DNA from: Lachnospiraceae bacterium NC2008
GTDB taxonomy: Bacteria; Bacillota; Clostridia; Lachnospirales; Lachnospiraceae
Length of the DNA: 64,000 nucleotides
Assembly (NCBI GenBank): GCA_000687675.1
Contig: JHWS01000001.1
Span: forward strand, 186,001 to 250,000
Direction of reading: 5' to 3'
The notes under the pieces are model-generated. The model was not told the DNA's origin, ran no database searches, and saw only the letters and a program-made list of their open reading frames with translations. Positions 46,454 through 56,239 of this stretch are shown piece by piece (position 1 is the first letter of the stretch; every line of letters begins with the position of its first letter). The translations under genes were made by a program, and so were the position numbers.

Positions 46454-47392
46454 TTATTTAACTATAGTTTTGAAATACTCTATAGTCTTCTTAAGTCCTT
46501 CCTCAAGTGGAACTGTTGGCTCCCAATCAAGTTCCTTCTTGGCAATCTCGATTACTGGCTTTCTCTGAAGTGGATCATCTGATGGAAGTGGTTTATATAT
46601 AAGCTTAGAAGATGAACCTGTAAGATTAACAACAAGCTCTGCAAGCTGCTTGATTGTGAACTCTCCAGGATTACCGATATTTACAGGGCCTATAAAATCA
46701 GCACGTGAATTCATAAGTCTAACCATACCCTCAATAAGGTCATCAACATAGCAGAAGCTTCTTGTCTGGCTTCCATCTCCGTAGATTGTAATATCCTCAT
46801 TGTTAAGAGCCTGAACGATAAAGTTAGAAACTACACGTCCATCGTTAGGATTCATATTAGGTCCATATGTATTAAAGATACGCATAACCTTAATCTCAAG
46901 CTTATGCATTCTGTGATAATCATAGAATAATGTCTCTGCTACACGCTTACCTTCGTCGTAACAAGATCTGATACCCATTGTATTAACGCAGCCTCTGTAG
47001 TCTTCTGGCTGTGGATGTACCTGTGGGTCACCATATACTTCTGAAGTTGAAGCCTGAAGGATTCTGGCCTTCACACGCTTAGCAAGACCAAGCATATTAA
47101 TAGCACCAAGTACACTGGTCTTAGTTGTCTTAATAGGGTTGTACTGATAGTGAACAGGGCTTGCTGGACAAGCAAGGTTATAAACCTGATCTACTTCAAG
47201 GAATATTGGCTCAGTAACATCATGTCTTATAAATTCAAAATAATCATTACCAAGTAAATGTCTGATATTATCCTTGTTACCTGTAAAAAGGTTATCAAGA
47301 CAGATTACATCATTACCTTCTTCTAGAAGTCTGTTACAAAGGTGTGATCCTAAGAATCCTGCACCACCTGTTACTAATATTCTCTTTCCCAT
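46454..47392 (-). CDS. UDP-glucuronate decarboxylase (UDP-xylose synthase)
   Basis: A 312-residue extended SDR. NAD motif [12 protein letters not shown] (7-18), [11 protein letters not shown] (about 73-83), TSEVYGDP and [10 protein letters not shown] (YxxxK) are all typical of UXS. It decarboxylates UDP-glucuronic acid to UDP-xylose, supplying xylose, or an intermediate for a 4-keto-pentose, to the polysaccharide. A UDP-glucose dehydrogenase is not in the window. Four bases separate it from the fusion gene. Confidence 0.9.
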   Translation of the reverse strand: MGKRILVTGGAGFLGSHLCNRLLEEGNDVICLDNLFTGNKDNIRHLLGNDYFEFIRHDVTEPIFLEVDQVYNLACPASPVHYQYNPIKTTKTSVLGAINMLGLAKRVKARILQASTSEVYGDPQVHPQPEDYRGCVNTMGIRSCYDEGKRVAETLFYDYHRMHKLEIKVMRIFNTYGPNMNPNDGRVVSNFIVQALNNEDITIYGDGSQTRSFCYVDDLIEGMVRLMNSRADFIGPVNIGNPGEFTIKQLAELVVNLTGSSSKLIYKPLPSDDPLQRKPVIEIAKKELDWEPTVPLEEGLKKTIEYFKTIVK

Positions 47393-47431
47393 TTTTTATG
47401 CCTTTCTATTTATCTTTCTATATGCCTATCT

Positions 47432-48256
47432 TTATTTTTTAATTAATATTCTGATATATGGTGTTAAGCTGTGATATATAGCTGGTAACAAGCCATAGTT
47501 CTTTCTTACAAAGTGATAATAATCCTTCTTTGGAAGCCCCTTAGGTCCTTCCTTAAGTTTAAGTCTTTCTTTTCTAGGAAGCTTTGGATCAAGCCAGGTT
47601 CCCTCTATAGCATTGGCCTCACAGTGACCCACAAAGTTAGTAGAACTAACTACTGTATATCCAAGTTTTCTTAATCTAAAGCCATAATCATAATCACCCA
47701 TAGCATGGGTATACTTAGAATCGAAATTGCCTGCTTCTTTGAATACCTCTGATTTAAGCAGTACTGCATTGCAGTTAAATGTGTCGCACTGCATATCATC
47801 ATTTCCTGGCTCCATAGGCTTAAACTTTGCAAGGTGTTTGCTTGTTTTAAGCACACCGCCATAAGTCATCTTGCCATCCTCGTCACAGGTTGCCCCTACA
47901 ACTACATCTGCCCCGGAAGTTTTGATTCTATGGACCATCTGATTAATCGTTCCCGGGTAGAATGCCACGTCATCATTAACTAAAAGAGCATAGTCAAACT
48001 TGTCTACATTACTTAAAGCATAAGCGATAGACTTCCTCATACCTCCGTTCCAAAAGAGGCTGCCGTCTCCATCTATAAGCTTAATCTTATATGGAAGCTT
48101 TGTTAATGCTTCTTTAGTTCCATCGCTACTGTTATCATCAGTAACAACAAATCTAAAGTCTATGTCTTTATTAGTTTCAGCAAGGGATTTTATGCAGTTA
48201 ATTGTCATCTCTTTCCTGTTAAAACAGGTTATGAGAACTGCGATTTTATCTGTCAT
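47432..48256 (-). CDS. GT2 glycosyltransferase
   Basis: A 274-residue GT-A enzyme. It begins IAVLITCFNRKEMT, with VTDDNSSDGT, LLVNDDVAF (DxD-like, near 90-98) and a FRLRKLGYTV region. The C-terminus ends in a short basic helix. It resembles enzymes that add rhamnose or galactose in capsule loci; the donor is not readable. It is packed three bases after the preceding gene. Confidence 0.83.
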   Translation of the reverse strand: MTDKIAVLITCFNRKEMTINCIKSLAETNKDIDFRFVVTDDNSSDGTKEALTKLPYKIKLIDGDGSLFWNGGMRKSIAYALSNVDKFDYALLVNDDVAFYPGTINQMVHRIKTSGADVVVGATCDEDGKMTYGGVLKTSKHLAKFKPMEPGNDDMQCDTFNCNAVLLKSEVFKEAGNFDSKYTHAMGDYDYGFRLRKLGYTVVSSTNFVGHCEANAIEGTWLDPKLPRKERLKLKEGPKGLPKKDYYHFVRKNYGLLPAIYHSLTPYIRILIKK

Positions 48257-48259
48257 TAA

Positions 48260-49159
48260 TTACTTTCCAAACTTCTTTTTAACGAAATTCATAACTTTCT
48301 TCATACCGTAGTATTTCTTGATATAGGCCTTGTCATAGTCTAAATCTCTCTTAACTTCCACATTGAAGTCTATAGGGAAGTTTATACTGCCGTATGAGAA
48401 ATCCTCATCTGATGAGCCACTTGTATGAGTAGCATCTTCTCTGTCAAAGCCAATATTGCAAATCATATTTTCTTTCGGAACTACACCAAGTCCCCTGTTA
48501 ATATGTCTGCAATAATCCCACTGTATATCCCATGTATCTTTAACATGGTTATAAACACTGTCCATATTTCTCTTAAGGAACATATAAGCAAGTCCACTCT
48601 GAACCCCCTTAAATGTGCCATTCTTATGAACCTCTGGCCAGCCCTTAATATCCACATCGTATTTATCCCAGGCTCTCTTCCATGTAGCCCAGCCCCATAT
48701 ACTTGAAAAGCATGAGAATGTATACTGCTTATCAATCTTATGGTTCTTAAGAAGGTTAGTACCTGATACCATCATAACCTTCTCATTATCCTTATAATGC
48801 TCAAGCATCTCCTGACAGTATCTGAAGAATTCTGGCATAGGAACTACATCATCCTCAAGGATAATTGTTGTCTCTTCATTTTCAAGCACCCAGGATATAC
48901 CTGTATACACCCTGTTTTTACAACCCATATTACTTTCAGCGTAGTTCTTGTGAAGTTCACAGTCCCAGTCGATATGACTTTCTACATATCCTCTGGTTTC
49001 ATTAACCTTCTCTACATCATCTTCTCTTCCCTCTCTTGGAGCGTCTGAAATAAGGTATAATTTCTTAGGCTTAGCCTCTCTAATCTTCTCGAAAACTTCT
49101 TTAGTTGTATCCGGTCTGTTAAATATGATAAATGCTACCGGAGTAGTAAGTTCAAACAT
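48260..49159 (-). CDS. GNT-I-like glycosyltransferase
   Basis: A 299-residue enzyme. It begins PVAFIIFNRPDTTKEVFEKIR, then YLISDAPR, YAESNMGCKNRVYTGI and ILEDDVVP, with the EDD motif for metal and donor. SCFSSIWGWATWKRAW follows. This layout matches bacterial proteins related to N-acetylglucosaminyltransferase I and hemolytic HlpA-like proteins in polysaccharide loci. Specificity unknown. Adjacent genes touch at both ends, which fits one operon. Confidence 0.8.
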   Translation of the reverse strand: MFELTTPVAFIIFNRPDTTKEVFEKIREAKPKKLYLISDAPREGREDDVEKVNETRGYVESHIDWDCELHKNYAESNMGCKNRVYTGISWVLENEETTIILEDDVVPMPEFFRYCQEMLEHYKDNEKVMMVSGTNLLKNHKIDKQYTFSCFSSIWGWATWKRAWDKYDVDIKGWPEVHKNGTFKGVQSGLAYMFLKRNMDSVYNHVKDTWDIQWDYCRHINRGLGVVPKENMICNIGFDREDATHTSGSSDEDFSYGSINFPIDFNVEVKRDLDYDKAYIKKYYGMKKVMNFVKKKFGK

Positions 49160-50580
49160 TATTTTGATCCCTTCCTAAATATAACCACGCCTATAGTTTG
49201 TAATATAAGCTTAAAATCAAGTCTAAGTGACCAGTTATCGATATACTCAAGGTCAAGTCTGACAACCTCATCAAAGTCCTTAATATCACTTCTACCGTTA
49301 ACCTGCCACATACCTGTAAGACCTGGTGTAATAGATAATCTTCTCTTGTAATGAGCATTGTAATGCTCAAATTCATTAACTGTTGGTGGTCTTGTTCCTA
49401 CAAGACTCATATCACCTTTAAGAACATTAAAGAACTGTGGAAGCTCGTCTAAACTTGTTTTTCTAAGGAATTTGCCCACTTTAGTTATTCTAGGGTCATC
49501 TTCCATCTTAAACATAAGACCTTCAACTTCATTCTTGCTCTTAAGTTCTGCAAGTCTTTCCTCAGCATCCTGATACATGGACCTGTACTTATATATCATA
49601 AAATGCCTTCCGTTTTTACCTATTCTTTCCTGCTTAAATATAACAGGTCCTCTTGATTCTATCTTGATAGCAAGAGCTATAAAAGGATAAAGAACAATAG
49701 TAAATATTATGCCAATAAGACTTCCGATTACATCAAATACACGTTTAATCATAAGTCTTCTAAAGTCCATATTAACAATTGAGAATGATATTACAGAGAA
49801 TCCTGCAAATGAACCTGCCTCCTTACCATCAAGGTTAAGTTCGTCCATCTCAATATTGTAGTGGCAAAGGATACCCATAGCCTCAAACTCAAGAATCATA
49901 TCCCTTACTACTGTTATCTCTGTTTTAGGAAGAGAGATAAATACGCGGTCCAAAACTACCTGTGTTGATAATTCGATAACATTGTCCAGATTAGCTACAA
50001 CAGGTATTCCTTTTATTTCCTGGCCTACCATGTCCTTATCAGTAATAGCTATGTAGGTAAGTTCATAGTTCCAGTGCTTACTTTCCATAATTCTGTCCAC
50101 TACCTTATCAACATGAGCAGAATCTGTTATAACCATAAGCTTATCGCTGTTCATACTCTTCTTATAGTATCTAAACATAAACTCCTTGAAGCCTATGTGA
50201 AGAAGGTATGCAGATATAAGGTTACCTATAGCAAAGTATACAAACACAAGACGAGAGAAATCATAGGCATCCTTAGTGAAGAAGAGGAAGGTTGTACTAA
50301 GTACTGTAATGATGATGTCATACTTACCAACAGCCCACATCTCTTTAAAGAAGCCTCTTTCAAAGAAGTCTCTGTTCCAGTCTGTAACAATGGAATATAG
50401 AAGAGTCATTACTAAGAGAAATACACCATAATTCACATACATATCGAAGTGGTTATCGAAGGTATAATCCTCAAAGCGCAGTAAAAGAGCAATAAAATAA
50501 GATAGGGCTACCCCTATTGTCTCTAAAAAGATTAAACTATATGTTTTTACTACGTGACTTTTTCTGTATATAGTGTTCAT
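49159..50580 (-). CDS. Polyprenyl-phosphate galactose/hexose-1-phosphate transferase
   Basis: A 473-residue initiating sugar transferase with N-terminal helices (1-130), a Rossmann-like middle and a C-terminal catalytic domain. Catalytic blocks are HFMIYKYRSM (about 325-334), RKTSLDELPQFFNVLKGDMS and LVGTRPPTVNEF. The long charged insert AEERLAELKSKNEVEG distinguishes it from the copy at 26488-27897. It loads the first sugar phosphate on undecaprenyl phosphate for the polymer built by the right-hand genes. Confidence 0.9.
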   Translation of the reverse strand: MNTIYRKSHVVKTYSLIFLETIGVALSYFIALLLRFEDYTFDNHFDMYVNYGVFLLVMTLLYSIVTDWNRDFFERGFFKEMWAVGKYDIIITVLSTTFLFFTKDAYDFSRLVFVYFAIGNLISAYLLHIGFKEFMFRYYKKSMNSDKLMVITDSAHVDKVVDRIMESKHWNYELTYIAITDKDMVGQEIKGIPVVANLDNVIELSTQVVLDRVFISLPKTEITVVRDMILEFEAMGILCHYNIEMDELNLDGKEAGSFAGFSVISFSIVNMDFRRLMIKRVFDVIGSLIGIIFTIVLYPFIALAIKIESRGPVIFKQERIGKNGRHFMIYKYRSMYQDAEERLAELKSKNEVEGLMFKMEDDPRITKVGKFLRKTSLDELPQFFNVLKGDMSLVGTRPPTVNEFEHYNAHYKRRLSITPGLTGMWQVNGRSDIKDFDEVVRLDLEYIDNWSLRLDFKLILQTIGVVIFRKGSK

Positions 50581-50689
50581 TTTTATCTAGAATATTATAC
50601 TACAAGGCTGACAGCCATGCATACGTTTTGCCTATAACCAAAAACTCGCGGGCTACTCTGTGCACAATCCTGACTTAGAGCTCATTATC

Positions 50690-51754
50690 TTAATATTTTT
50701 TTAACAACTTACTAAGTCCCCTTTTGGCCTTGAATCTACTTAGTGCCTTACGACCACGTTTTATAAAATAAGGCAGGGTATTCATAGCATGGTCCCCAGT
50801 ATTTTTATAGTCATATAGAGCAGACGCCATAAGTAAATTGCTATCTACTGCAGTCTGATAGAAAGGACTACACCTGTCTGCAGTTAACTCATCCTTATGT
50901 TCATAAATATATTCCATATTCTCAAGGTGTCTGGCATATGAATAGTCCAGGATTCTTTCAGCATCCTTCACATTTTTAGCCATTTCTCGGCCGTAGTTCA
51001 TCTCCATGTTAAGACCAAGCATATTTGAACAGTGCTTTTTAAGCTCGTCTATTCCATTCCATGAAGAATTCTCTACCTGTCTATAGGCTCCCATACAAGT
51101 TGGAAGATAGTACATATTTCCAAAGGCAAATAAGAAATATGTAATATTATTATCATCAAAATTTCTTGAGTATGCTTTATCAGAAGTTAATTTTTCCAGG
51201 TACTGTTTCTTTTTGAAAACATTTCTAAATAATAATGCATTGGCCTGAATAAATATGGCAGGCCAGTAGTCTTTAAGTTCCCACTTATGCTCTTTCTTAG
51301 CCCTGCAAAGTGGAGGACAGTCTTCTGCCTTGTCATAAGTGTTTTCATAGTACATATAAAGGTTATGGGCACACATTATGCAGTCTTTATTTGCCTCTGC
51401 TTCTAATATATCCACCATAGTCTCTATGCGACTATCATCTGTATAGAAGTCATCACCATCAAGGAATGAAGCATAGTCCCCACTGGCATGTTTTAAAAGG
51501 TTAATTCTGTTGGCCGAAGATCTTTCAACCCTGTTATAAGCTACGCCCTCTTCTCTTGGCATAGTATAAAGCTTTATCTTATCTGGATACTTGGCAATAT
51601 ACTGGTAAACTATATCCCTTGTCTTATCAGAAGAACCATCATCACCAACTAATACCTCGAACTGGTGGCGTGTTTTCTGTGAAAGTACAGAATCAAGGGT
51701 TGTAGCTATATATTTTTCAAGATTATAGGTTGTAACCAGTATACTTACTTTCAT
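50690..51754 (-). CDS. GT2 glycosyltransferase
   Basis: A 354-residue GT-A enzyme. It begins VSILVTTYNLEKYIATTLDSVL, then VGDDGSSDKT and FLDGDDFY (DxD at about 96-98). The C-terminal 200 residues are less typical, with PPLCRAKKEHKW and a Tyr/Asn-rich centre. It belongs to the family that extends capsule chains; donor unknown. Downstream is a 109-base gap before the sugar transferase gene. Confidence 0.83.
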   Translation of the reverse strand: MKVSILVTTYNLEKYIATTLDSVLSQKTRHQFEVLVGDDGSSDKTRDIVYQYIAKYPDKIKLYTMPREEGVAYNRVERSSANRINLLKHASGDYASFLDGDDFYTDDSRIETMVDILEAEANKDCIMCAHNLYMYYENTYDKAEDCPPLCRAKKEHKWELKDYWPAIFIQANALLFRNVFKKKQYLEKLTSDKAYSRNFDDNNITYFLFAFGNMYYLPTCMGAYRQVENSSWNGIDELKKHCSNMLGLNMEMNYGREMAKNVKDAERILDYSYARHLENMEYIYEHKDELTADRCSPFYQTAVDSNLLMASALYDYKNTGDHAMNTLPYFIKRGRKALSRFKAKRGLSKLLKKY

Positions 51755-51767
51755 GGAATACCACTCA

Positions 51768-53021
51768 CTACTTCTTCTGAATATCGTGTATCGATGGAAC
51801 CTTCTTTAATGCTGGAATACGATGAAGGGTATGAATAAACTTCCTAAGCATCTTTCCATTATTATCTAGATCTCTGTGTGGTGCTTTATAGCTTGCCTTC
51901 TTATTTTTATGAACCTGATATATAACTTCCTGCCAAGCGGGCATAAGGCCTTCAGGTCTAAAGTCATGTCTGGCAAAATCTCTTGCCGCTGTTCCCATCT
52001 TCTTGTTAAGCCTCTTATTTGTTAAAAGCTTAATGATTGATGGTGCAAGTTTTGATATATCCTTATATAGGATACCTGTTTTACCATCTTTTACCGAATC
52101 AAGAAGTCCATTCTTTCTTCTACATACAATTGGAACGCCGCAGGCTTCCATCTCTATAGCTGCAAGTCCAAATGTTTCTGTTGCCATAGGATTAATAATA
52201 CCTACTGCTGACTTCTTGAATATTTCATATTTTTCCTCTCCCATAATTCCGTGAAAGACAACACTTTCAAGAGGATTACCCTCATCATCAAGAATATGTG
52301 GCATAAAAAGCCTCTCATATTCCTCATCAGCATGGCCGTACTTTCCAAGTTTGGAATTCTTATCATAAAGTCTGCCGCTTCCAATAACATGAAGCTGTGC
52401 ATCCGGAACTTCCTTTAAAATATCCTTCCAAACCTTGGTTATCAGATGAAAATTTTTATCAAATGTCAGGCTTCCAACATAGGTTACCCAAGGCTCATAA
52501 ATCTCTTCTCTAATCATGGTTTCCTTAGGTGGAACCAGAGGATTCTTAATATAATCAAGTTTTTTTATTACAAGATCATCTACGTAGTAGTCATACATCT
52601 GTCTTCCAACAGCTATAACTCTCTTACAGTTATCCCATGTTCTAAACAGCTTTATCTCATCATATGTAAGCTTATTATGCATCCAGAAGATATACTTAAA
52701 ATCGTATTTTTGAAGAAGGTCATAGTCCTCATCTGTCTGATGATTTCTAAGAAGAACTATCTCATTGCCATCTTCTGTAGCCTTATTTAAAGCCTCTTCA
52801 AGAGAATCTACCTTCACGCATTTATCATGAGGAAGGATGTTGTCCTGAAGCTGATATACAGTAATATCAAGCTCATGACCATGGGCTTTCTTACCAATAT
52901 ATTTTAAGAATAAAAGGAAACAAAAAGCAGTACCACCAACACCAGGATTACCCTTTTCTGGTGCTGACAGGTCCATGTTCTTTGTTTCATTTTCCTGAAA
53001 TAATACTGCTAATTTAATCAA
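51768..53021 (-). CDS. GT4-type glycosyltransferase (TTG start)
   Basis: A 417-residue GT-B enzyme. The N-terminus has NPGVGGTAFCFLL; the C-terminal donor domain has VTYVGSLTFDKNFHL, GSGRLYDKNSKLG and NPMATETFGLAAIEMEACGVP. I chose TTG at 53021: GGAGGA lies 8 bases upstream inside the end of the SDR gene, and the codon overlaps that gene's stop region. The longer frame would begin with 14 residues read out of frame inside the SDR coding sequence. Translation is probably coupled. Confidence 0.83.
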   Translation of the reverse strand: MIKLAVLFQENETKNMDLSAPEKGNPGVGGTAFCFLLFLKYIGKKAHGHELDITVYQLQDNILPHDKCVKVDSLEEALNKATEDGNEIVLLRNHQTDEDYDLLQKYDFKYIFWMHNKLTYDEIKLFRTWDNCKRVIAVGRQMYDYYVDDLVIKKLDYIKNPLVPPKETMIREEIYEPWVTYVGSLTFDKNFHLITKVWKDILKEVPDAQLHVIGSGRLYDKNSKLGKYGHADEEYERLFMPHILDDEGNPLESVVFHGIMGEEKYEIFKKSAVGIINPMATETFGLAAIEMEACGVPIVCRRKNGLLDSVKDGKTGILYKDISKLAPSIIKLLTNKRLNKKMGTAARDFARHDFRPEGLMPAWQEVIYQVHKNKKASYKAPHRDLDNNGKMLRKFIHTLHRIPALKKVPSIHDIQKK

Positions 53022-53763
53022 AGTCTTCTTCCTCCATAGACAGATTTGTGCCATTAAAGTCACAATCTGCTGACAGAAGCTTATCTATGTATGGCACAAT
53101 CTCCTCTGGCTTAATTATTCTGCCAATTGGGCTCTGCGCCTTGTTCATCTCTATAATGTGTGGGTCCATATTACAAAGGAACTTTGTATCCATCATAACT
53201 GGAGACAGTCCGTTAATCATAAACTTGCCTCCACCAAACTCTGCTGCCGCTGCCTTCATGGCTCCAAGAAGGGCGTACTTTGTAACAACATATGACACCA
53301 TAAACTTAGGTGGCATAGGGTCTGCTACATACTTGGTAAGCATAACTACTGCCCTTGCATCTGCTACCTTCTTCATGGCTGGAAAGAGTTTTTTAGAAAT
53401 ATTTAAAAACGAAAAAAGCTGAACATCCAGTTCCTGTTTGATTTTCTGGCTGTCCAGTTCCTTATATCTCATATAGTCGAATGGAAGTGCTGGAAAATGT
53501 AAGAAATAATCTACATGGTCAAAGCGTTCCATAATAGCATCAGTAAGCTTCTCTACAGCTGCTTCATCAGTTAAATCTGCCTGTAATGAATATAAGTCTA
53601 CATTCCGGCACTGGTCAGAAAGAGCCTTAAGTCCCTGATCATTATGGGCATAATGAGCGATGACGCTGGCCTTGTCACTGCCTACACTAATATCATTAAT
53701 ATGTTTGATGTAGCTAAGTGCCACATCGCTTGAACCACCAATAATCACATAATTCTTAGACAT
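53014..53763 (-). CDS. Short-chain dehydrogenase/reductase of the FkbH-ACP module
   Basis: A 249-residue SDR. The dinucleotide motif is IIGGSSDVA (about 6-14) and the catalytic pair YVVTK (Tyr158/Lys162). The usual serine 13 residues upstream is not obvious (VVMLTKYVAD), so activity may be altered. Its partners suggest it acts on an acyl chain bound to the carrier protein. I chose ATG at 53763 because AGGGAG lies 4 bases upstream and it overlaps the MaoC stop; a longer frame reading MLVVGSN overlaps the MaoC gene more. Confidence 0.75.
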   Translation of the reverse strand: MSKNYVIIGGSSDVALSYIKHINDISVGSDKASVIAHYAHNDQGLKALSDQCRNVDLYSLQADLTDEAAVEKLTDAIMERFDHVDYFLHFPALPFDYMRYKELDSQKIKQELDVQLFSFLNISKKLFPAMKKVADARAVVMLTKYVADPMPPKFMVSYVVTKYALLGAMKAAAAEFGGGKFMINGLSPVMMDTKFLCNMDPHIIEMNKAQSPIGRIIKPEEIVPYIDKLLSADCDFNGTNLSMEEEDFD

Positions 53764-53764
53764 A

Positions 53765-54181
53765 TTACTCCCTACAACCAACAACTAGTGTAGCTCTAGA
53801 TACCTTTTTGCCATCCTGATTGCGTACAGAGGCCTTAATCTTGATTCTCCCAAATCTGTCATCTATCTCTGAAACGCTGCCTTCTATTGTTAATGTATCA
53901 CCTACATAAACTGGAGAAGTAAAGCTTGAGTTTACCTCATGAAAGAGGCAGTTTTCCCCTGGGAGATAAACTCCTACAAGAGTTGAATAGAAAGATGCAG
54001 TAAGCATTCCATATACTAGTTTAGAGTCAAAGCCATGGTCCTTTGCATATTCATCAGTCATATGCATAGGATTCACATCACCTGTAAGCTGGCAAAAAGT
54101 CTTCTGCATGTCTTCCGTTACTGTAATAGTAAAGCTTTCCTTCATGCCTATGCTTATGTCGCTTAACTTATAGTGATTCAT
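53765..54181 (-). CDS. MaoC-like hotdog dehydratase
   Basis: A 138-residue single-hotdog protein. The (R)-hydratase motif GDVNPMH gives Asp35 and His40. The rest has the long central helix and beta sheet of MaoC/PhaJ proteins. These hydrate or dehydrate enoyl thioesters; here the thioester could be on the ACP, but this is inference. The start is supported by GGGGGAGA upstream. It is 79 bases after the ACP gene and overlaps the SDR. Confidence 0.82.
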   Translation of the reverse strand: MNHYKLSDISIGMKESFTITVTEDMQKTFCQLTGDVNPMHMTDEYAKDHGFDSKLVYGMLTASFYSTLVGVYLPGENCLFHEVNSSFTSPVYVGDTLTIEGSVSEIDDRFGRIKIKASVRNQDGKKVSRATLVVGCRE

Positions 54182-54260
54182 GGTTCTCCCCCTTCTTTTC
54201 CCATCTCATCTACTGAGTACTTATTCTTATATAGCCTAACTAAGTGGCCCAGTATGCTAA

Positions 54261-54500
54261 TTAGATGTTCTCCTGAATAATATCAAGCATCTCTCCAACA
54301 TTCTTCATACCTACAACGTCCTTCATCTGGAACTTGAAGCCAAACTCTCCTTCAATCTCAGATATAAGTGTGATATGCATAAGGCTATCCCAGTCCTCAA
54401 TATCATCAGCTGTTGTCTCTTCAAATACCTCTATTGAATCATCATCAAATACTTCCTGAAATATCTCATTAACTTTTTCAAGTATCTCTTCTCTTCCCAT
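54261..54500 (-). CDS. Acyl carrier protein
   Basis: A 79-residue acidic helical protein. The phosphopantetheine site is DWDSLMHI with Ser39. It is dedicated to this locus rather than fatty-acid synthesis, because it sits between fkbH-like and maoC-like genes and its body (FDDDSIEVFEETTADDIEDW) is unlike AcpP. In known FkbH systems the ACP receives a glyceryl group. Directly after the FkbH gene (20 bases). Confidence 0.9.
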   Translation of the reverse strand: MGREEILEKVNEIFQEVFDDDSIEVFEETTADDIEDWDSLMHITLISEIEGEFGFKFQMKDVVGMKNVGEMLDIIQENI

Positions 54501-54520
54501 AATCTATCACCTATTCCTTT

Positions 54521-56239
54521 CTAGTTTATATATGTCTTCTTGTTTTCGTAGTTTCCTACTTCAAGTTCATAATTTCCATCACCAAGTGCCTTCCATCCCA
54601 TATTATCATATATATGCTCTACCATGGAATTCTTTGGAGTTTTAATATACTGAGCACGGAGTTTATCATAGCCTGCCTCTTTAGCAGCAGCTACTATACT
54701 GTTCATAATATATTCTTCCATACCACGCTTTAAAACTCTACAGCTCATAAGCCAGGTATCTACAAAGAGGGCCTCCTCTTCTTTCTTCATAATAACTACA
54801 CTTATAAGTCCGTGGTCGCCGAACTTGTCTTTAAGAGTAAAATATCGTGTTACATAGTTATCATCTAAAGCAATATTTTTAATATCCTCTTCGCTATATC
54901 TTATAGTTCTAAGGTTAAACTGGTTTGATCTTTGTGTAAGCTGGGCTATTCTTGGATAGTGGAATGTATCAAAAGGCAGAGCCTGTCCCACCATCTCAAG
55001 ATTCTTAAGATAGTCCTCGTATGAGCTAAATGAAGCCTGAAGCTGAACTCTTCCAGCCTCTTCCCTGTACTGTTTCGTTCTCTTACTATCGTCCTTGCTA
55101 AAGCTTATTGTTTCGAACAGGTTACTTCTCTGTACAAATGAAACATAATCAGCAGGATCTTCAGGCATCTCTGGTACTGTAATCTCAGGTATCATACTTG
55201 AAACCAGATTTCTTTCAAATGGGTTATCATCAAAAAATACCATACTATCCATGCCAATATTAAGTGTCTTCTGAATATATCTGATATTAGATGCCTTATC
55301 TTCCCAGTTAGCTACAAATATAGCTATATCTTCAAGTCTAAGCACCATCTCAGGATGCTTGATAAATGGCTCTTTAGCCTTATCTTCGTCATTCTTACTG
55401 CAAACCGCAAGGATTACCCCTCGCTTTGTAAGTTCCTTAAGGTAAGTTTGGAAAGCTGCAAATGCCTTACCAATTCCAAGCTCACCGATTTGTATACCGT
55501 CCAGGCCATCATCGCCAACAACGCCACCCCAAAGTGTATTATCAAGGTCAAGAACAGCGCATTTTTTCATATGTCCTGTTATGTTTTCTATTATGGATAC
55601 CACTTCCTTAGCAATATATGGAAGGGCATCAGGAGCAAATGTCATCTTAGCCGAATAGTAAAGTTTTTCATCATGTAAAAAGCTTCTTCCAAAGGCATTT
55701 TGCAGGTAAGCTACGTCTACAATATAAACATTACCTGACTCCTGTGCCTTGTCCCCAAGAAGAAGGTTAAGTTCTCTGACCTGTCTTATAAATGAACTGT
55801 CGACTAAGCTTCCAAAGTTGCCATATACCCTGTCATCTGCTTCAGGGAAGTTAAACATAATAATCTTACAGCCACATCTCTCCTTAAGAGTGGTCCAGTA
55901 AGCCACGTACTCATCAATCTTTTTCTTAGCAAAGCTGGCTCTTGCTTCTGGCTCAGCAGCTACAAATTCTTCATATAACTTCTCAACACACATAGCCATA
56001 AGTACTATAAATGGGCCAAATTTATAGGTCTCACTTTCCTGATCCATAACCTGCGGAATAACCTGATTATAGTCAGTATCTAATACATCAAAAGCAAAGC
56101 CTTTGGTAAAACCAAAACCCTTTATAGCAGTAGCAATATGCTGAGTTGCGCAGTCTCCCATAAGAGCTATTTTCATCTCATGAAGACCTGTCATATCTTT
56201 TTTACAATTCTTCTTAAGTTCTATAAACTTAGGTAGCAT
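54521..56239 (-). CDS. FkbH-like HAD-IIIC acyl-loading enzyme
   Basis: A 572-residue, three-part protein typical of the FkbH family: an SGNH-like N-terminal region (GDCATQHI at about 28-35), the HAD phosphatase core (DLDNTLWGGVVGD at 231-243; FFDDNPFERN near 335) and a GNAT-like C-terminal domain (about 430-572). FkbH enzymes take the glyceryl unit from 1,3-bisphosphoglycerate and load it on an ACP. The ATG overlaps the SGNH stop and is preceded by GGGGGAAG. Full-length with no lost key residue. The exact acyl group is inferred. Confidence 0.87.
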   Translation of the reverse strand: MLPKFIELKKNCKKDMTGLHEMKIALMGDCATQHIATAIKGFGFTKGFAFDVLDTDYNQVIPQVMDQESETYKFGPFIVLMAMCVEKLYEEFVAAEPEARASFAKKKIDEYVAYWTTLKERCGCKIIMFNFPEADDRVYGNFGSLVDSSFIRQVRELNLLLGDKAQESGNVYIVDVAYLQNAFGRSFLHDEKLYYSAKMTFAPDALPYIAKEVVSIIENITGHMKKCAVLDLDNTLWGGVVGDDGLDGIQIGELGIGKAFAAFQTYLKELTKRGVILAVCSKNDEDKAKEPFIKHPEMVLRLEDIAIFVANWEDKASNIRYIQKTLNIGMDSMVFFDDNPFERNLVSSMIPEITVPEMPEDPADYVSFVQRSNLFETISFSKDDSKRTKQYREEAGRVQLQASFSSYEDYLKNLEMVGQALPFDTFHYPRIAQLTQRSNQFNLRTIRYSEEDIKNIALDDNYVTRYFTLKDKFGDHGLISVVIMKKEEEALFVDTWLMSCRVLKRGMEEYIMNSIVAAAKEAGYDKLRAQYIKTPKNSMVEHIYDNMGWKALGDGNYELEVGNYENKKTYIN

